A stretch of DNA of 64,000 nucleotides, from NCBI GenBank assembly GCA_000818945.1, contig KN805371.1, positions 1,240,696 through 1,304,695 of the forward strand. Reading direction: 5' to 3'. Below, piece by piece: positions 19,513 to 28,917 of this stretch. Numbering within the stretch: position 1 is the stretch's first letter; each line of letters starts with the position of its first letter. The notes under the pieces are model-generated. The model was not told the origin of the DNA. It saw only the letters and a list, made by a program, of their open reading frames with translations, and ran no database searches. The translations under genes and the position numbers were made by a program. The DNA is from Schizochytrium sp. CCTCC M209059. Its lineage: Eukaryota; Sar; Bigyra; Thraustochytrida; Thraustochytriidae.

Positions 19513-22221
19513 TTAGTTTTGCTCGCACATGGCAACGAGGCGATCGCAAAGGTCCGGGCTGCGGTGGCGCGCTCTGTGCGAGGCTGCCTTGGCGGAAATT
19601 TTCCCCAAATCTACACCGCGTTGGACAAGAGCTTCAACAATACCGAAAACGGCTTGCTGGACCGATGCCTCAGCGTCGTCCATGTGAATAAGCGCAGTGT
19701 CCACAATGTATTCGGCTGGAGTGCCTTTCAAAATCTCGAGGGGAGCTCCCCTGATCATATTCACGAGAGCTTCGCAGGCGACGATGCGAACGCGGTCATC
19801 TGCATCGTCGAGACGCTTAATAATGTCGTGATAGCCGTCAGCGACAACAGTGCGGCTGAGTTCCTTTTTGTGGGATACAAGAAGGCCATAGATTTCCCGA
19901 AGCGCCATGCAAGTAAAGCGGCGCGTATCGGTATCGAGGTCATCAAGACAAGCCTTGAGCGTCGGGAAAAGGCCGTCAAGCTCACTCGCGTACCACTGTG
20001 TTTGCGCATCGCTAGCGACTGCGGCAAGTCGACTCAGACAAAACATGCTCACCTTGCGAATAGTCGATGGCACGCGCCCCGCGCGCCATACAAGGTTCGG
20101 ACCAAGGACCTTGCTGACGAGCGCCGGAGCAAAAGCATCGAGAGGCCCGCGATTCTCTTTGTCGGAAATACTGCCGGGGCCCGTATCATTGCCGAGGCTG
20201 GAGGCGATAATTGCTTCGAGTAGAGAGAGCATGCAAAGTCGCAAGTCGGCATCTCTGTCAGCAGGAGTCGTGACGGCGAGTACCTGGACCACCTTGGCGA
20301 GCTGACCTTGACGCGCAAGACCCGCAACACCGGTGCGTCGGACCGCCTGGTCAAAAACACGGCGGTCAGCTGCGAATTTGGTCCACGAGGCAGCCTGCGA
20401 CGCGTCCGCAGGCAAGAGACCCGAAGAGCAAGCCTCAACCATCGCGGAGACGCTGGGCACGGGCTCGGCGTCAGCGTTATTGGAGACAGCCACGTGCGTG
20501 AAAAAATTGCCGCACGCAGCGGCCAGAACGAGGGATTCTTCCGCGCCCTGCGCCAGATCCTCGTCTCCAGGGCTTGTGATAAGAATAAAAAGTACACGTA
20601 GCACATTGCAAATGGTCTCTCGGTCGAGCGGACCGAGATTGTCTTGCACATTTGATGCGTAGGCGTGCTCGAGGAGACCTGAGATGGCCTGAAGAACTTG
20701 GACCTGAATCGCAGACTCATTGGTGGCGGCGCGCTCCAGTGCCGGGTCGTTGAGCGTTGCGGAGATGCGGGCCAGATGCGCATGGAGTCCGGGACGCGAG
20801 GGCAAACCGAGCGTGATGCCTGCAAGACAGGCGAGCGCCCCGAGCCGACGACTTGCACCCTCTTCAGGACCAGCATCCCCTGCAGCCTTTTGGCCGAGAC
20901 ATGCTGGAAGGACGAGGTCGAGAATTGCCTCTGTGCTGCAAAAGTGACCGAGAAGCCTGGCCATGTCGGCGGCCGTGTCGCGCACAGACTGCTCGTCGTC
21001 CATGGCGACGACAAAGAGGGTCTCGCAAACTTCTCGTAAAAATGGCTGCATGGCATCTTCGGCAAATACCACAAAGCAGCGCATCAAAGCGACTGCGCGG
21101 AAGCGCTCCTGCGCGGTCCAGTCGCGTGCCTCTTGAAGCAACTTGGGCAAGGCCGAGGGGAGAATGTTCACAACGAGCTGACGTGCCCCGGCGCCTGGGC
21201 GTTTCGCAAAGGGTTCTGGCAGCGATATGGCAGCAGGTGGGTCTGGCGGGGCGGCCGTCTCAGTGGCATCGCCAGCAAGACTTTGCCCGAGTCGCTCGAC
21301 GACCTCGAGTGTCATCTGTTGAATCTGCATGGCCTGATCGGCTAGTCCGAAGATAAGAATGGGCAGCAAATCCTTGCGGTAGACGGTCGAGTCGGGCATG
21401 GTCCGCAAAAGCTCACTAATGAGCTCGATTCCCCGAATGCGAACTGCCGAGGCGCGATCGTGGTTCACGTTTCGGATGGCGGGCACGACCTTTTCGTGCA
21501 TGACATCCTGAAAAGTTGCGGCCGAGGCAGCGCACGAGACAGCAAGCGCCTTGATGGCATCGAGGCACGCCTGACGCACCTTGGCGTGCTGATGGCTAAG
21601 GTTGGCGACAAGGGCGTCCAGGAGCGTCTCAAACTGGCGGTGCACCGTGTCTGAGAAGGCGGCGCACAACCTCGTGACGCATGCTGCGCACTCTTTCTTA
21701 CAATCTGGAAAGGTGTCTGTCGAAGCACGCGTGATGATGCGCGCAATGTTTGAGAATTTCCGTTCGATGGCGTCGTGCGCATGGGGATGGTCAATGAGCG
21801 CTGCGAGAAGCTCGACAAGCGCGAGCCGAATTTCCTCGGAGCCTTCTGGAAACGGCGATTCGCAGAGACGCGGTTCTGCAGCCTCGATGCTAAGCGCCGC
21901 AATGGCTTCTACAGTGGCTTTGCCAATGCCGCGGCCTGGTTTCGGATCGACGCCCTTGGCGTCATCCTGGACGAACTTGGTGAGCATGGAAACGCTCAGC
22001 TCGCGGCATTTTTCAGCCGGGTCCGCAAACCTGTCCACGAGTGTCTGGAGCAGTCCATTGTTCAGGAGCTTGGTGCGCGCCCCTTCCTCGTCGAGTTCGT
22101 CTGCGCTGCGTCTGCCAAAGGCCGCCTCGTCGAGTTTCTTGAGCGCCCTCGTGCGAGTGGTTCTGTCGTCGTCCGCTGCGCAGTTGATGTCCCTCTGGAA
22201 TTTGGCCATGAGAGGGTCCAT
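19513..22221 (-). CDS. DNAAF5: Dynein axonemal assembly factor 5 (HEATR2), HEAT-repeat protein
   Basis: The protein has 902 residues from the ATG at 22221 (MDPLMAKFQRDINC). The open frame continues 79 codons upstream, but that leader is low complexity and contains the GACA repeat. DNAAF5 is a cytoplasmic factor that helps preassemble outer and inner dynein arms before transport into motile cilia. The protein is built of tandem HEAT repeats throughout. Diagnostic blocks include KKECAACVTRLCAAFSDTVH followed by LVANLSHQHAKVRQACLDAI (about 195-240), and the C-terminal DIIKRLDDADDRVRIVACEA (about 810-830) with IHMDDAEASVQQAVFGIVEA near 860. The length compares with about 855 in animals. It implies that the organism has a motile stage with dynein arms. 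Confidence 0.92.
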   Translation of the reverse strand: MDPLMAKFQRDINCAADDDRTTRTRALKKLDEAAFGRRSADELDEEGARTKLLNNGLLQTLVDRFADPAEKCRELSVSMLTKFVQDDAKGVDPKPGRGIGKATVEAIAALSIEAAEPRLCESPFPEGSEEIRLALVELLAALIDHPHAHDAIERKFSNIARIITRASTDTFPDCKKECAACVTRLCAAFSDTVHRQFETLLDALVANLSHQHAKVRQACLDAIKALAVSCAASAATFQDVMHEKVVPAIRNVNHDRASAVRIRGIELISELLRTMPDSTVYRKDLLPILIFGLADQAMQIQQMTLEVVERLGQSLAGDATETAAPPDPPAAISLPEPFAKRPGAGARQLVVNILPSALPKLLQEARDWTAQERFRAVALMRCFVVFAEDAMQPFLREVCETLFVVAMDDEQSVRDTAADMARLLGHFCSTEAILDLVLPACLGQKAAGDAGPEEGASRRLGALACLAGITLGLPSRPGLHAHLARISATLNDPALERAATNESAIQVQVLQAISGLLEHAYASNVQDNLGPLDRETICNVLRVLFILITSPGDEDLAQGAEESLVLAAACGNFFTHVAVSNNADAEPVPSVSAMVEACSSGLLPADASQAASWTKFAADRRVFDQAVRRTGVAGLARQGQLAKVVQVLAVTTPADRDADLRLCMLSLLEAIIASSLGNDTGPGSISDKENRGPLDAFAPALVSKVLGPNLVWRAGRVPSTIRKVSMFCLSRLAAVASDAQTQWYASELDGLFPTLKACLDDLDTDTRRFTCMALREIYGLLVSHKKELSRTVVADGYHDIIKRLDDADDRVRIVACEALVNMIRGAPLEILKGTPAEYIVDTALIHMDDAEASVQQAVFGIVEALVQRGVDLGKISAKAASHRARHRSPDLCDRLVAMCEQN

Positions 22222-23211
22222 CTTCCCGTCAGTCAGGCGCCGACGACCGAAACCCTCGTCGCGCACGTGTCCACGCTTTTCTTCGCAGCTCTCTCTCGCG
22301 CGCGCGATGTTTGTTGTTCTTCTTCGGTTTATGTGTTTGGTCTGTCTGTCTCGTTGTCTGTCTGTCTGTTGAGAAGGACGTTGGCCGGCCAATCCCGTTT
22401 GCGACAGTTCCACCGAGAAGGGGGTATTTGCCGTGTTTAAAGCATGCTTGAACGACATCTTTTATAGTAATTTTCAGGGTAGCGGTGAAACAATAAATTT
22501 ATCATAACCCCCTTACTACCACTTCTAAATCTTTTCTCGTTTCTTTGTTTTGTCAGTGAGCAACAAGGCCGTCTAGACTAAAAAAGAGAAAATGCGAGAA
22601 GTGAAGGTCTCCCTTTTGTCGTGGAGAACGACGAGGATCTTGAACGTGCTTTTGGCTTTTGCATCATAACTAGATTCTCGAAAACGAGACTTTCGAGTCT
22701 AAATCCAATAAAAGTTCGACATTCTTTCTCATCTCTTGCAAAACGCCGAGTCCTGTTCGGTATATTCATGAGCGCTTTTCCTGCACGTAGAGTCGATACC
22801 GAGAAATGTCTGCATTTCGCCCTTGGCAATCCTTGAAATTCTCTTCTCCATTTCTCTCCAAAGCGAGAGCTCATTTTCTTGCGCATTTTTATCAATCACC
22901 CGGAAAATCTAAAAGGGGAACACCCCCCGAGATATGTACCTGCCCAAAGACGCTGTTGCTCACCGAAACGGGGCCTTTCGTACTCTCGGCGATGCGTGAG
23001 CCGCCGCGTTCCAAGGCGGAGCATACTCCACCCTCCTCGTGTGAGTGCTAGTACTAACAGTTAGCAAGTCCTACTAGGTACTCCTACGCCTACTCTCTGC
23101 TTGTCGCAAGCAGGGTTCGCAGCCACCCAGCGACGGACGGCCTCGTCGGGCAGCGAGAGCCGCGCAGACGGAGATCAATCACCCCGCGCAGGGCGCGTGC
23201 GCGACGAGCGT
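22222..23211. promoter_or_regulatory. Divergent upstream region of DNAAF5 and PRORP
   Basis: About 1 kb. On the DNAAF5 side a (CTGT)n run at 22341-22370 reads GACA on the DNAAF5 sense strand, 120-149 bases before its ATG. The middle is AT-rich. The PRORP side becomes GC-rich from about 22950. No other gene is seen. Confidence 0.55.
22341..22370 (-). repeat. (GACA)n run upstream of DNAAF5
   Basis: Two blocks of three copies each, separated by a short spacer, in the probable DNAAF5 leader. The same sense-strand repeat occurs before UBA1, CUL1 and the third MDR gene. Confidence 0.85.
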
Positions 23212-25470
23212 ATGCTGGCAGCGGCCTTCCGCGTGGCGAGCCCCCGCATTGCCAAGGTCGAGGCGCTCGCGGCCGGCCGACGGCTGCAGGCGGCGGCAGC
23301 GGCAGCGGCGGGGGCGTCAGCAGCCCGCGGCGGGCGCCTGGAATCGCGGCTGGTGCTCAGTCACGGAGGCGCGGGAGTAACTCGCGCGCTGGCGTGGACG
23401 CAACTGGAGCAGGTCGCGGGGCTCTCGTCGTCTTCGTCTTCGTCTTCGTCTTCGTCTTCGTCTTCGTCTTCGTCTTCGTCTTCGTCTTCGTCGCTTTCGA
23501 AGAAGTCAGAGAAAAAGAAAAAGGCAAAGAAGGCGGCGCACAAAAGCGCAACACCCGCCCAGAAGGCCAAGAAGCCCTCGTCGCTGATCCAAACGTGGAA
23601 ACGAAGCAAGATGGAAGGCGAAAACAATGGTGCAATGCGCGGCGACAAAGCTGGCGCCGAGAAAGGCGGCAGTGACAAGCACAGCAAAACGAGCACTCGC
23701 GCGAACAAGTCGGCAGTCGTGAACGCTCCCGCGCGCAGCGAACCACGCGCCAACAGAGGAAAGCGCAAAGACGTGGGAGGACCTAACCGAACTGGCAAGG
23801 TCGCCAAGTTAATCCATCGAGACGGACGAAATGTGCAAAACGAAGAAGATCGAAAGACCAGGAGCTTGGTCAACACTGGCGTGAGTGGCGGCGTACCTCT
23901 GAGCAAGTTCGTCGACCTCGAGTCATACATGGAGCCTTCAAAGTACTTGCGTCTTTACAAATTGTCGCAGATCGAGCCAGCGCAGGCCCATGCGCTCCGA
24001 TTGGACCTTGAACATCAGGTGATCCAGCGTTTTGAGGACTTTGAAGCTTTCTTCGCGTGGTTCAAGGCCCACCGCGACGATATCATGCAGCGAGCCAAGC
24101 TGCGCCCTGGAGTCATTCGGTTGCTCTCCATGACCGAGCGAGACGACATGATGCAGGAGCTTCTCGACGGCGATCTGCTCAAAGGAAAAAACTCCTTCGG
24201 CAAGGAAGGCATCCAAGTCTCTGAGGCGCTTTGGTCGAATGTCATCAAGTGGCTCAGCGCAAAAGGTGAAATTGACCGCGCCCTCGAGATGATAAATCAG
24301 ATGCGCGAGGCTAATATAACCCCACGCGTCCGTACTTATCTGGGCGCGTTGACCTACCTTTCTGAGAAAGCGCAGTCCCAAAAGGACTTGGAGTACATTC
24401 GCCAAATTCATGGCACTATGGAGGAGCTGAAAGTAGATCTCCGAGACGAAGAAGACGTCTATCACTTGTACTTTAATTGCTGTCTTTGCGTGGCCAAGGC
24501 AGCCAAGACGAATGAGGACCTTTCGTTGCAGCGGCTCGCACTCTCAATGTTTGACGACCTTTTGGTGAACTGGTTCTTTAAGTCGAACCATGTCCCTGGG
24601 GCGAAGACGACCGCCATTTTACGCGAGCGAGTCGAGATCGATCCCGACCACACCTGGGAGGTCACTGAGGATGTCGTTGTTGACGCCGATTCGGGCAAGT
24701 GTAGCTGTTGCAGCGAGACGCTGGCCTCGATCGAGCCATCGCCTGAGAAAATCGAAGCCATGCTGCCAGATCTCATAGAATACCTCAAGACGACAATGCA
24801 TAATCGCATGGATCGTGATGCGGCGATTGAGTCCTTTTTTCAGGAAATCAACGTACCGTACGACGTTTTGATAGACGCTGCGAACATTGCTTACTACAAG
24901 CAGAATTTTGGAAACCGTCCACGCTGGTCATTCGTTCAGCTGCAGCAGGTTATGGATGCGATTGGGCCGGACAAGCACAAACTCGTGGTCATGCATCGGA
25001 TGCACACAGGCAAGCGCCATATGTCGGAGCCGGAGAACAGAGAAGCCTGGCGCAAGTTGACGCAGGATCCTAGCATTACGATCTGCACAATTGAAACGGG
25101 CAACGACGACCTTTTTTGGCTGCTTGCAGCAATGAAGGCCAATGTTCCATTTGTATCAAATGACTTTTTGCGCGACCACGTCCACACCCTTCTTTCGAGC
25201 CCAGAGTACCTGGAATGGAAGGAGCGTCACCAGGCTTACTACCGCATGTATCGTCAGGACGGCTTCAGCTGCCAAAACATCGACCTTTACTGGCCTCCTA
25301 ATTTTTCAATCCGGGCCCAGGCGACTCAGTCTTGCTGGCACTTGCCTTATCGCGTCGTGGAGTTAGTCGACTTTAGCGAAAACGAGAATGCTCTCCCACA
25401 TAACATTCCCGATGACTTTAGGTGGGTCTGCTTTCGTCGGGCCAGCTCCAGCAGCAACGAAAAAACTTAG
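23212..25470 (+). CDS. PRORP: Protein-only RNase P (PRORP)
   Basis: The protein has 752 residues from the ATG at 23212. The frame is open upstream without another ATG. PRORP removes the 5' leader of pre-tRNA without an RNA subunit. The N-terminus is Ala/Arg-rich and could be an organelle signal. It is followed by a tract of about 28 Ser encoded by a TCTTCG hexamer repeat, then Lys-rich basic sequence. PPR-like helices cover about 270-450 (WSNVIKWLSAKGEIDRALEM). The NYN metallonuclease domain shows all expected Asp: VLIDAANIAYY, TGNDDLFWL and SNDFLRD. Zinc ligands are a CSCC motif before the domain and SCWHLPY plus WVCF at the end. The domain order matches plant and protist PRORPs. The localisation (nucleus, mitochondrion or both) is unknown. 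Confidence 0.95.
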   Translation: MLAAAFRVASPRIAKVEALAAGRRLQAAAAAAAGASAARGGRLESRLVLSHGGAGVTRALAWTQLEQVAGLSSSSSSSSSSSSSSSSSSSSSSSLSKKSEKKKKAKKAAHKSATPAQKAKKPSSLIQTWKRSKMEGENNGAMRGDKAGAEKGGSDKHSKTSTRANKSAVVNAPARSEPRANRGKRKDVGGPNRTGKVAKLIHRDGRNVQNEEDRKTRSLVNTGVSGGVPLSKFVDLESYMEPSKYLRLYKLSQIEPAQAHALRLDLEHQVIQRFEDFEAFFAWFKAHRDDIMQRAKLRPGVIRLLSMTERDDMMQELLDGDLLKGKNSFGKEGIQVSEALWSNVIKWLSAKGEIDRALEMINQMREANITPRVRTYLGALTYLSEKAQSQKDLEYIRQIHGTMEELKVDLRDEEDVYHLYFNCCLCVAKAAKTNEDLSLQRLALSMFDDLLVNWFFKSNHVPGAKTTAILRERVEIDPDHTWEVTEDVVVDADSGKCSCCSETLASIEPSPEKIEAMLPDLIEYLKTTMHNRMDRDAAIESFFQEINVPYDVLIDAANIAYYKQNFGNRPRWSFVQLQQVMDAIGPDKHKLVVMHRMHTGKRHMSEPENREAWRKLTQDPSITICTIETGNDDLFWLLAAMKANVPFVSNDFLRDHVHTLLSSPEYLEWKERHQAYYRMYRQDGFSCQNIDLYWPPNFSIRAQATQSCWHLPYRVVELVDFSENENALPHNIPDDFRWVCFRRASSSSNEKT
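23425..23493 (+). repeat. In-frame TCTTCG hexamer repeat encoding poly-Ser
   Basis: Eleven or so tandem hexamers lie within the PRORP coding frame. They give a pure Ser run before a Lys-rich segment. Repeat-number change would not shift the frame. Confidence 0.95.
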
Positions 25471-25489
25471 TCTTCATCGTCAACAAAAA

Positions 25490-25680
25490 ATATATTAAAA
25501 GTATGCCAAATCAAACCGAATCCCCAAATCAAATCAAATCCCCCAAACCTTAACCCAGACCAAACCCCAAAACAAGCTAAACCCCAAACCTTAGCCCAAA
25601 CCAAACTCCAGATCTTAAACCAAACCAAATTCGAAACCAAACTAAACCAAACCAAAAGCAAACCATACCCCAGACCGCCT
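25490..25680. repeat. Strand-biased A/C-rich low-complexity tract
   Basis: Nearly G-free sequence with many variants of CCAAACC, AACCCCAAA and CAAATC, just 3' of PRORP. The complement is T/G-rich with recurring GG and GGG. The region up to 25913 holds no other gene. A short ATG frame at 25840-25917 (25 codons) is probably a leader frame. Confidence 0.7.
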
Positions 25681-25913
25681 GCTCGCCTCTCAGCGACGCT
25701 TCTCTTCGCGAGGTCATTCGATGAGCTCCCTCAGGTCTGTTGCTGCCTTGTAGGCCTAGCAGTAGCCTGGTTCACCCAGATCTTTTCATGCGACACGATA
25801 CGTACACACCCACCTAAACCTAACCCTTCCTTTCTCTGAATGTGCGGCGCTGCGGTTCCTGTGTCGCAGTTCTTCGTCCATGGGACCGCAGCCGCGCCGA
25901 CCCCAGACAGTCC

Positions 25914-27519
25914 ATGATCAAAAGATCCGACGGAGCTGTCGCGCGCGGACCACTTGGACGGGAAATGACCATGGACGGCGTGGACGAGCTCGCGATGGCG
26001 TACATGCTCCCGCGCGCGCGGACGCTGCTCGGGAGCGAGGGTCTTGGACGTGAGTTGTTTTGGGACTTGAGACGGCGACCAACGGACGGCCTTGCTCGCG
26101 CGGAGCAGAAATGTCGCGCGTCATGGCACGCGTGGGCGCGTGGCGCTGAAGCCTGTCGCTCTCTCGCGTTGTGCGTGGGAGAGCTCTATGCGGGGCGCTG
26201 GGCGAGGGGAGGGGATGGAAAGGGGGGCGCGCAGGGAGAAGAGAATGAGGAGGAAGCGTCTACTAACAAAGTATATAATCTGTCCATGGATGACCTCGGA
26301 TGTAACGATGATTTCTTTGCACGTCTCGTTTCTTTAACTCACACGTTCTCGGTCGAACAATAACGCTTGTCATGGAAAATACAAACTCACTCAATGGAAA
26401 CGTGGTGTAGGTCGCACGCCTTTTTTGTCAACGCTCGTCATTTGCACAAATCTGGTCCTCATTTGGATCAATGTAGTTGTCTTGACCGCAGAGCCTCCAA
26501 AGTCACGAGCATTGTCTTGGCAAAGTTTGGGTCCTTCCCTGGCAGCCTCAGCCATGGGGGTCGCCTTTGGTCCTCAGTTCACGCAACAGCTTCGATCGTC
26601 CAGCGGGCCCGAGGATGTTCTCGCTGCTGCTGATGATCAAGAGGTCCCACTGGGCATGGTGGATAGCGATGACGACTACGACGAAAAGGGCGGCTTCGAG
26701 TACGTTTTCGACCATAATTCTCTCTATGAGGTCGTCGAACGTGCACGTGCGGAAAAACGATTTGGCCAATTTATCGACTCCGTGTCTGCGCTCCGTCCTG
26801 GCATTGTCTTGCTTGCGCAAAAGCCGTCAGCCCTCTCAGACAAAGACAACGTCGGATCCGACGATAACGTTGAAGACGAAGACGAAGACGAAAACGACGT
26901 CGAATCCGAGGAAGTTGCGTCCTTGCACTCTTTAAAGTGGGAGAACCCCTTTACGTCAGATGTGATCTTGCTAACTGCCCATGGCGGTAATGCACCGACC
27001 GTGGGGTTTGTAATGAACGCCAAGCTGCCCAACGCCGAGGCGCAACAGGCAAGGGAAATGCTGCGCGAGAACTCGGACGCGAATCTTTTCCAGGGTTCGG
27101 AACGACGAGAGATCATCCAAGCAGCCATACGCGACAAACAACGTCTCTGGCTCGGCGCAGGCGGACCCGTAAGAAATCCTGCGCATCTATGGACCCACCT
27201 GCATAATTGCCCCGGGGTGGCCGGAGCGGTGGAGGTTGCCAAGGGCGTATGTTGGCGCGGCGACATTCTCGAGCTCCTCCTGAATGACGACTGTTTTGTC
27301 AAGCTGCTCTACGGTTCGGTCGTGTGGAGTCCTGGTCAGCTCGACCTAGAGGTGAAGAGGGGTTTGTGGAACCTCTACGATGCCGATCCAAGTGTAATTT
27401 TTGAATCTTCTGCAGACGCCGACACTGCACTTTTGCGCGTCGCAGACCAGCCCTCACTTTCCTTTCAAACGCATGAATCTGATACAGGCGGTGCGGCCGA
27501 GGATGCTAGCGAACATTAG
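25914..27519 (+). CDS. AlgH/UPF0301 (DUF179) family protein, probably two exons
   Basis: The conserved part is a single frame from at least the ATG at 26554. UPF0301/AlgH proteins are small bacterial proteins of unclear role, with relatives in plants, algae and stramenopiles. Family blocks are RPGIVLLAQKP, FTSDVILLTAHGGNAPTVGF, LWLGAGGPVRNPAHLWTHLH and the C-terminal VVWSPGQLDLEVKRGLW. An acidic insert (GSDDNVEDEDEDENDVESEE) splits the domain start. There is no good ATG at the frame's true beginning. A consensus donor GTGAGT at 26050 and an acceptor CAG ending at 26491 would join an exon 25914-26049 to 26492-27519 in phase, giving 387 residues. The family call is firm. The first exon is inference. 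The C-terminal tail is Asp/Ser-rich. Confidence 0.75.
26050..26491 (+). other. Predicted intron of the AlgH-family gene
   Basis: 442 bases bounded by GTGAGT and CAG. The phase is 1 on both sides. It was not tested against transcripts. A 149-codon frame reading straight through from 25914 to 26363 is the unspliced alternative. Confidence 0.4.
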
Positions 27520-27888
27520 CTAGCCAGGCCTTGGTCTCGATCGAGATCTGATCCTGTATACATTGGTAGCGTGAGCGCCACATGCACGAAAGAAAGAAAC
27601 GAAAGGCGCGTTTCTCGGTAAAAATGGAGAAAAAAAAGGAGAAGAAAAAAATGAATGATTGAATGATTGAATGGATGAATGAATGAATGAATGAATCGAC
27701 GCAGGCGTCCACTACGAAGGCGTAACATTGGAAAATATTTGAGTGTCTCTTGACCAAACACAGTCGAGTTCTTGATGAGCCGTGTAGCGCACTTTTCCCA
27801 GAGCACAGGCCGGAGAAACCGTGAAATCGTTGATCATCTCTTCATCTATCGAGTTCTTTCAAGGCGAGGAGAAATCCGAAAGCGTGCA
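27520..27888. repeat. Convergent 3' region with a (GAAT)n microsatellite
   Basis: A (GAAT/GATT)n run lies at about 27651-27703, preceded by an A-rich stretch. No gene is seen between the AlgH-family and phosphatase 3' ends. Confidence 0.8.
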
Positions 27889-28917
27889 CTAAGAGGAATA
27901 CTTGGATTGCGCCTGTAAAGCCTCGCGAGTCCATTTCTCAAGTTTGCGTTCCTCGCTGAGTTCCTCGATCGAGCGACCACTGTGAAAGGTGTTGGCGGCA
28001 ACGTGAGCAGGCACGCCCTGAAAATCAGGACGAGAAGCGGCCTCGGCCAATTTTTCAAGGTACGAGCGCATGTTTCCTCCGGGACCCAGGGAATTGTCGT
28101 CAACGTGTTCAATCTCCCAATCTTTGGGATGAATGGCGGTGTTGGGCGGGTTTCGCACCGCTTTATACCGCGAATCATCGACAAGAAGAGTGCTTTGGGG
28201 GCCGTGCTGGGGAAACTTTGCCCAAGCGCGCGATAGTTCCTTGATAAAAAGTGGACGATGGCGGTCATCTGGGCGCTTGCCGGCAACGCGACAGTCGGAT
28301 TGGTCCATGATGCCAAGGATGGAGCTTCGAGCCTCGTCGTTAAAGACGATATCCAGCATGGGCTTGATGTTCTCGAGGCGCGCCGAGGACCAGACGACGA
28401 GGTCGAAGTTCTTGGTGAGAAAGTGGACAAAATCATCTGCAAACGGCCGTCTCCAGGCGTAGTACATTTTGCCGGCCGATGTAGGGCCGCCAGGCTTGTC
28501 CAAGTCTTTCAAAGCGTGCGAGGGCACATCCTTCTTTCTACGACGACGCACTACCAGGCCGTTCAAATCTAGCACAATCATGATTCGCGTGGGTCCAATG
28601 GCGGAGCCCTTGCCGGACCCGTTCTTGTTCTTGTCGCCGCTGTTCTCCGTCAGGGATGCCTTTCCCAGCGAGTCTGCGAGCGCGCCCACGTCATTTTCGC
28701 CTGGGCCCGCACTCGCGGCGCCGCTGGCACGTGCCTGCGTGAGCGACGAAGAGGACCACGCTGGCATGGACGATCCCGTCAGCGAGCTCATGGGCTGCAG
28801 GACGATCACCTCTTCCTCATCGTCGGAGTCTTCCTCGTAGCCGGCGCGCGCGCGCAGGCCGGCGTTCTCCGTGGCGCTCTCGTCGGAGACCGCGGTGGCT
28901 ACCGTCCAGGACGCCAT
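27889..28917 (-). CDS. FCP1/NIF-type HAD phosphatase-like protein
   Basis: The protein has 342 residues from the ATG at 28917. The frame is open further upstream but has no ATG there. HAD-fold FCP1/SCP proteins dephosphorylate RNA polymerase II tails and other phosphoproteins using a DxDx(T/V) nucleophile loop. Here the loop reads VLDLNGLVV, so the first Asp is kept and the second is Asn. Further motifs are YYAWRRPFADDFVHFLTKNF, VVWSSARLENI (motif II region) and LLVDDSRYKAVRNPPNTAIH with the motif III acidic pair. About 100 N-terminal residues are acidic or Ser-rich low complexity. The DLNG form is shared with a plant/protist branch of NIF-like proteins, and activity may differ from classic CTD phosphatases. 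It is divergent with the four-exon gene at 29625. Confidence 0.85.
   Translation of the reverse strand: MASWTVATAVSDESATENAGLRARAGYEEDSDDEEEVIVLQPMSSLTGSSMPAWSSSSLTQARASGAASAGPGENDVGALADSLGKASLTENSGDKNKNGSGKGSAIGPTRIMIVLDLNGLVVRRRRKKDVPSHALKDLDKPGGPTSAGKMYYAWRRPFADDFVHFLTKNFDLVVWSSARLENIKPMLDIVFNDEARSSILGIMDQSDCRVAGKRPDDRHRPLFIKELSRAWAKFPQHGPQSTLLVDDSRYKAVRNPPNTAIHPKDWEIEHVDDNSLGPGGNMRSYLEKLAEAASRPDFQGVPAHVAANTFHSGRSIEELSEERKLEKWTREALQAQSKYSS

Noticed and set aside
22222..22458. 79-codon extension of DNAAF5
   Set aside because: It reads through the GACA repeat and ends just before the family-like start MDPLMAKF.
25490..25840. Interstitial telomere (CCCTAAA-type)
   Set aside because: Units are irregular and only a few resemble CCTAAACC. 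There is no run of exact repeats.
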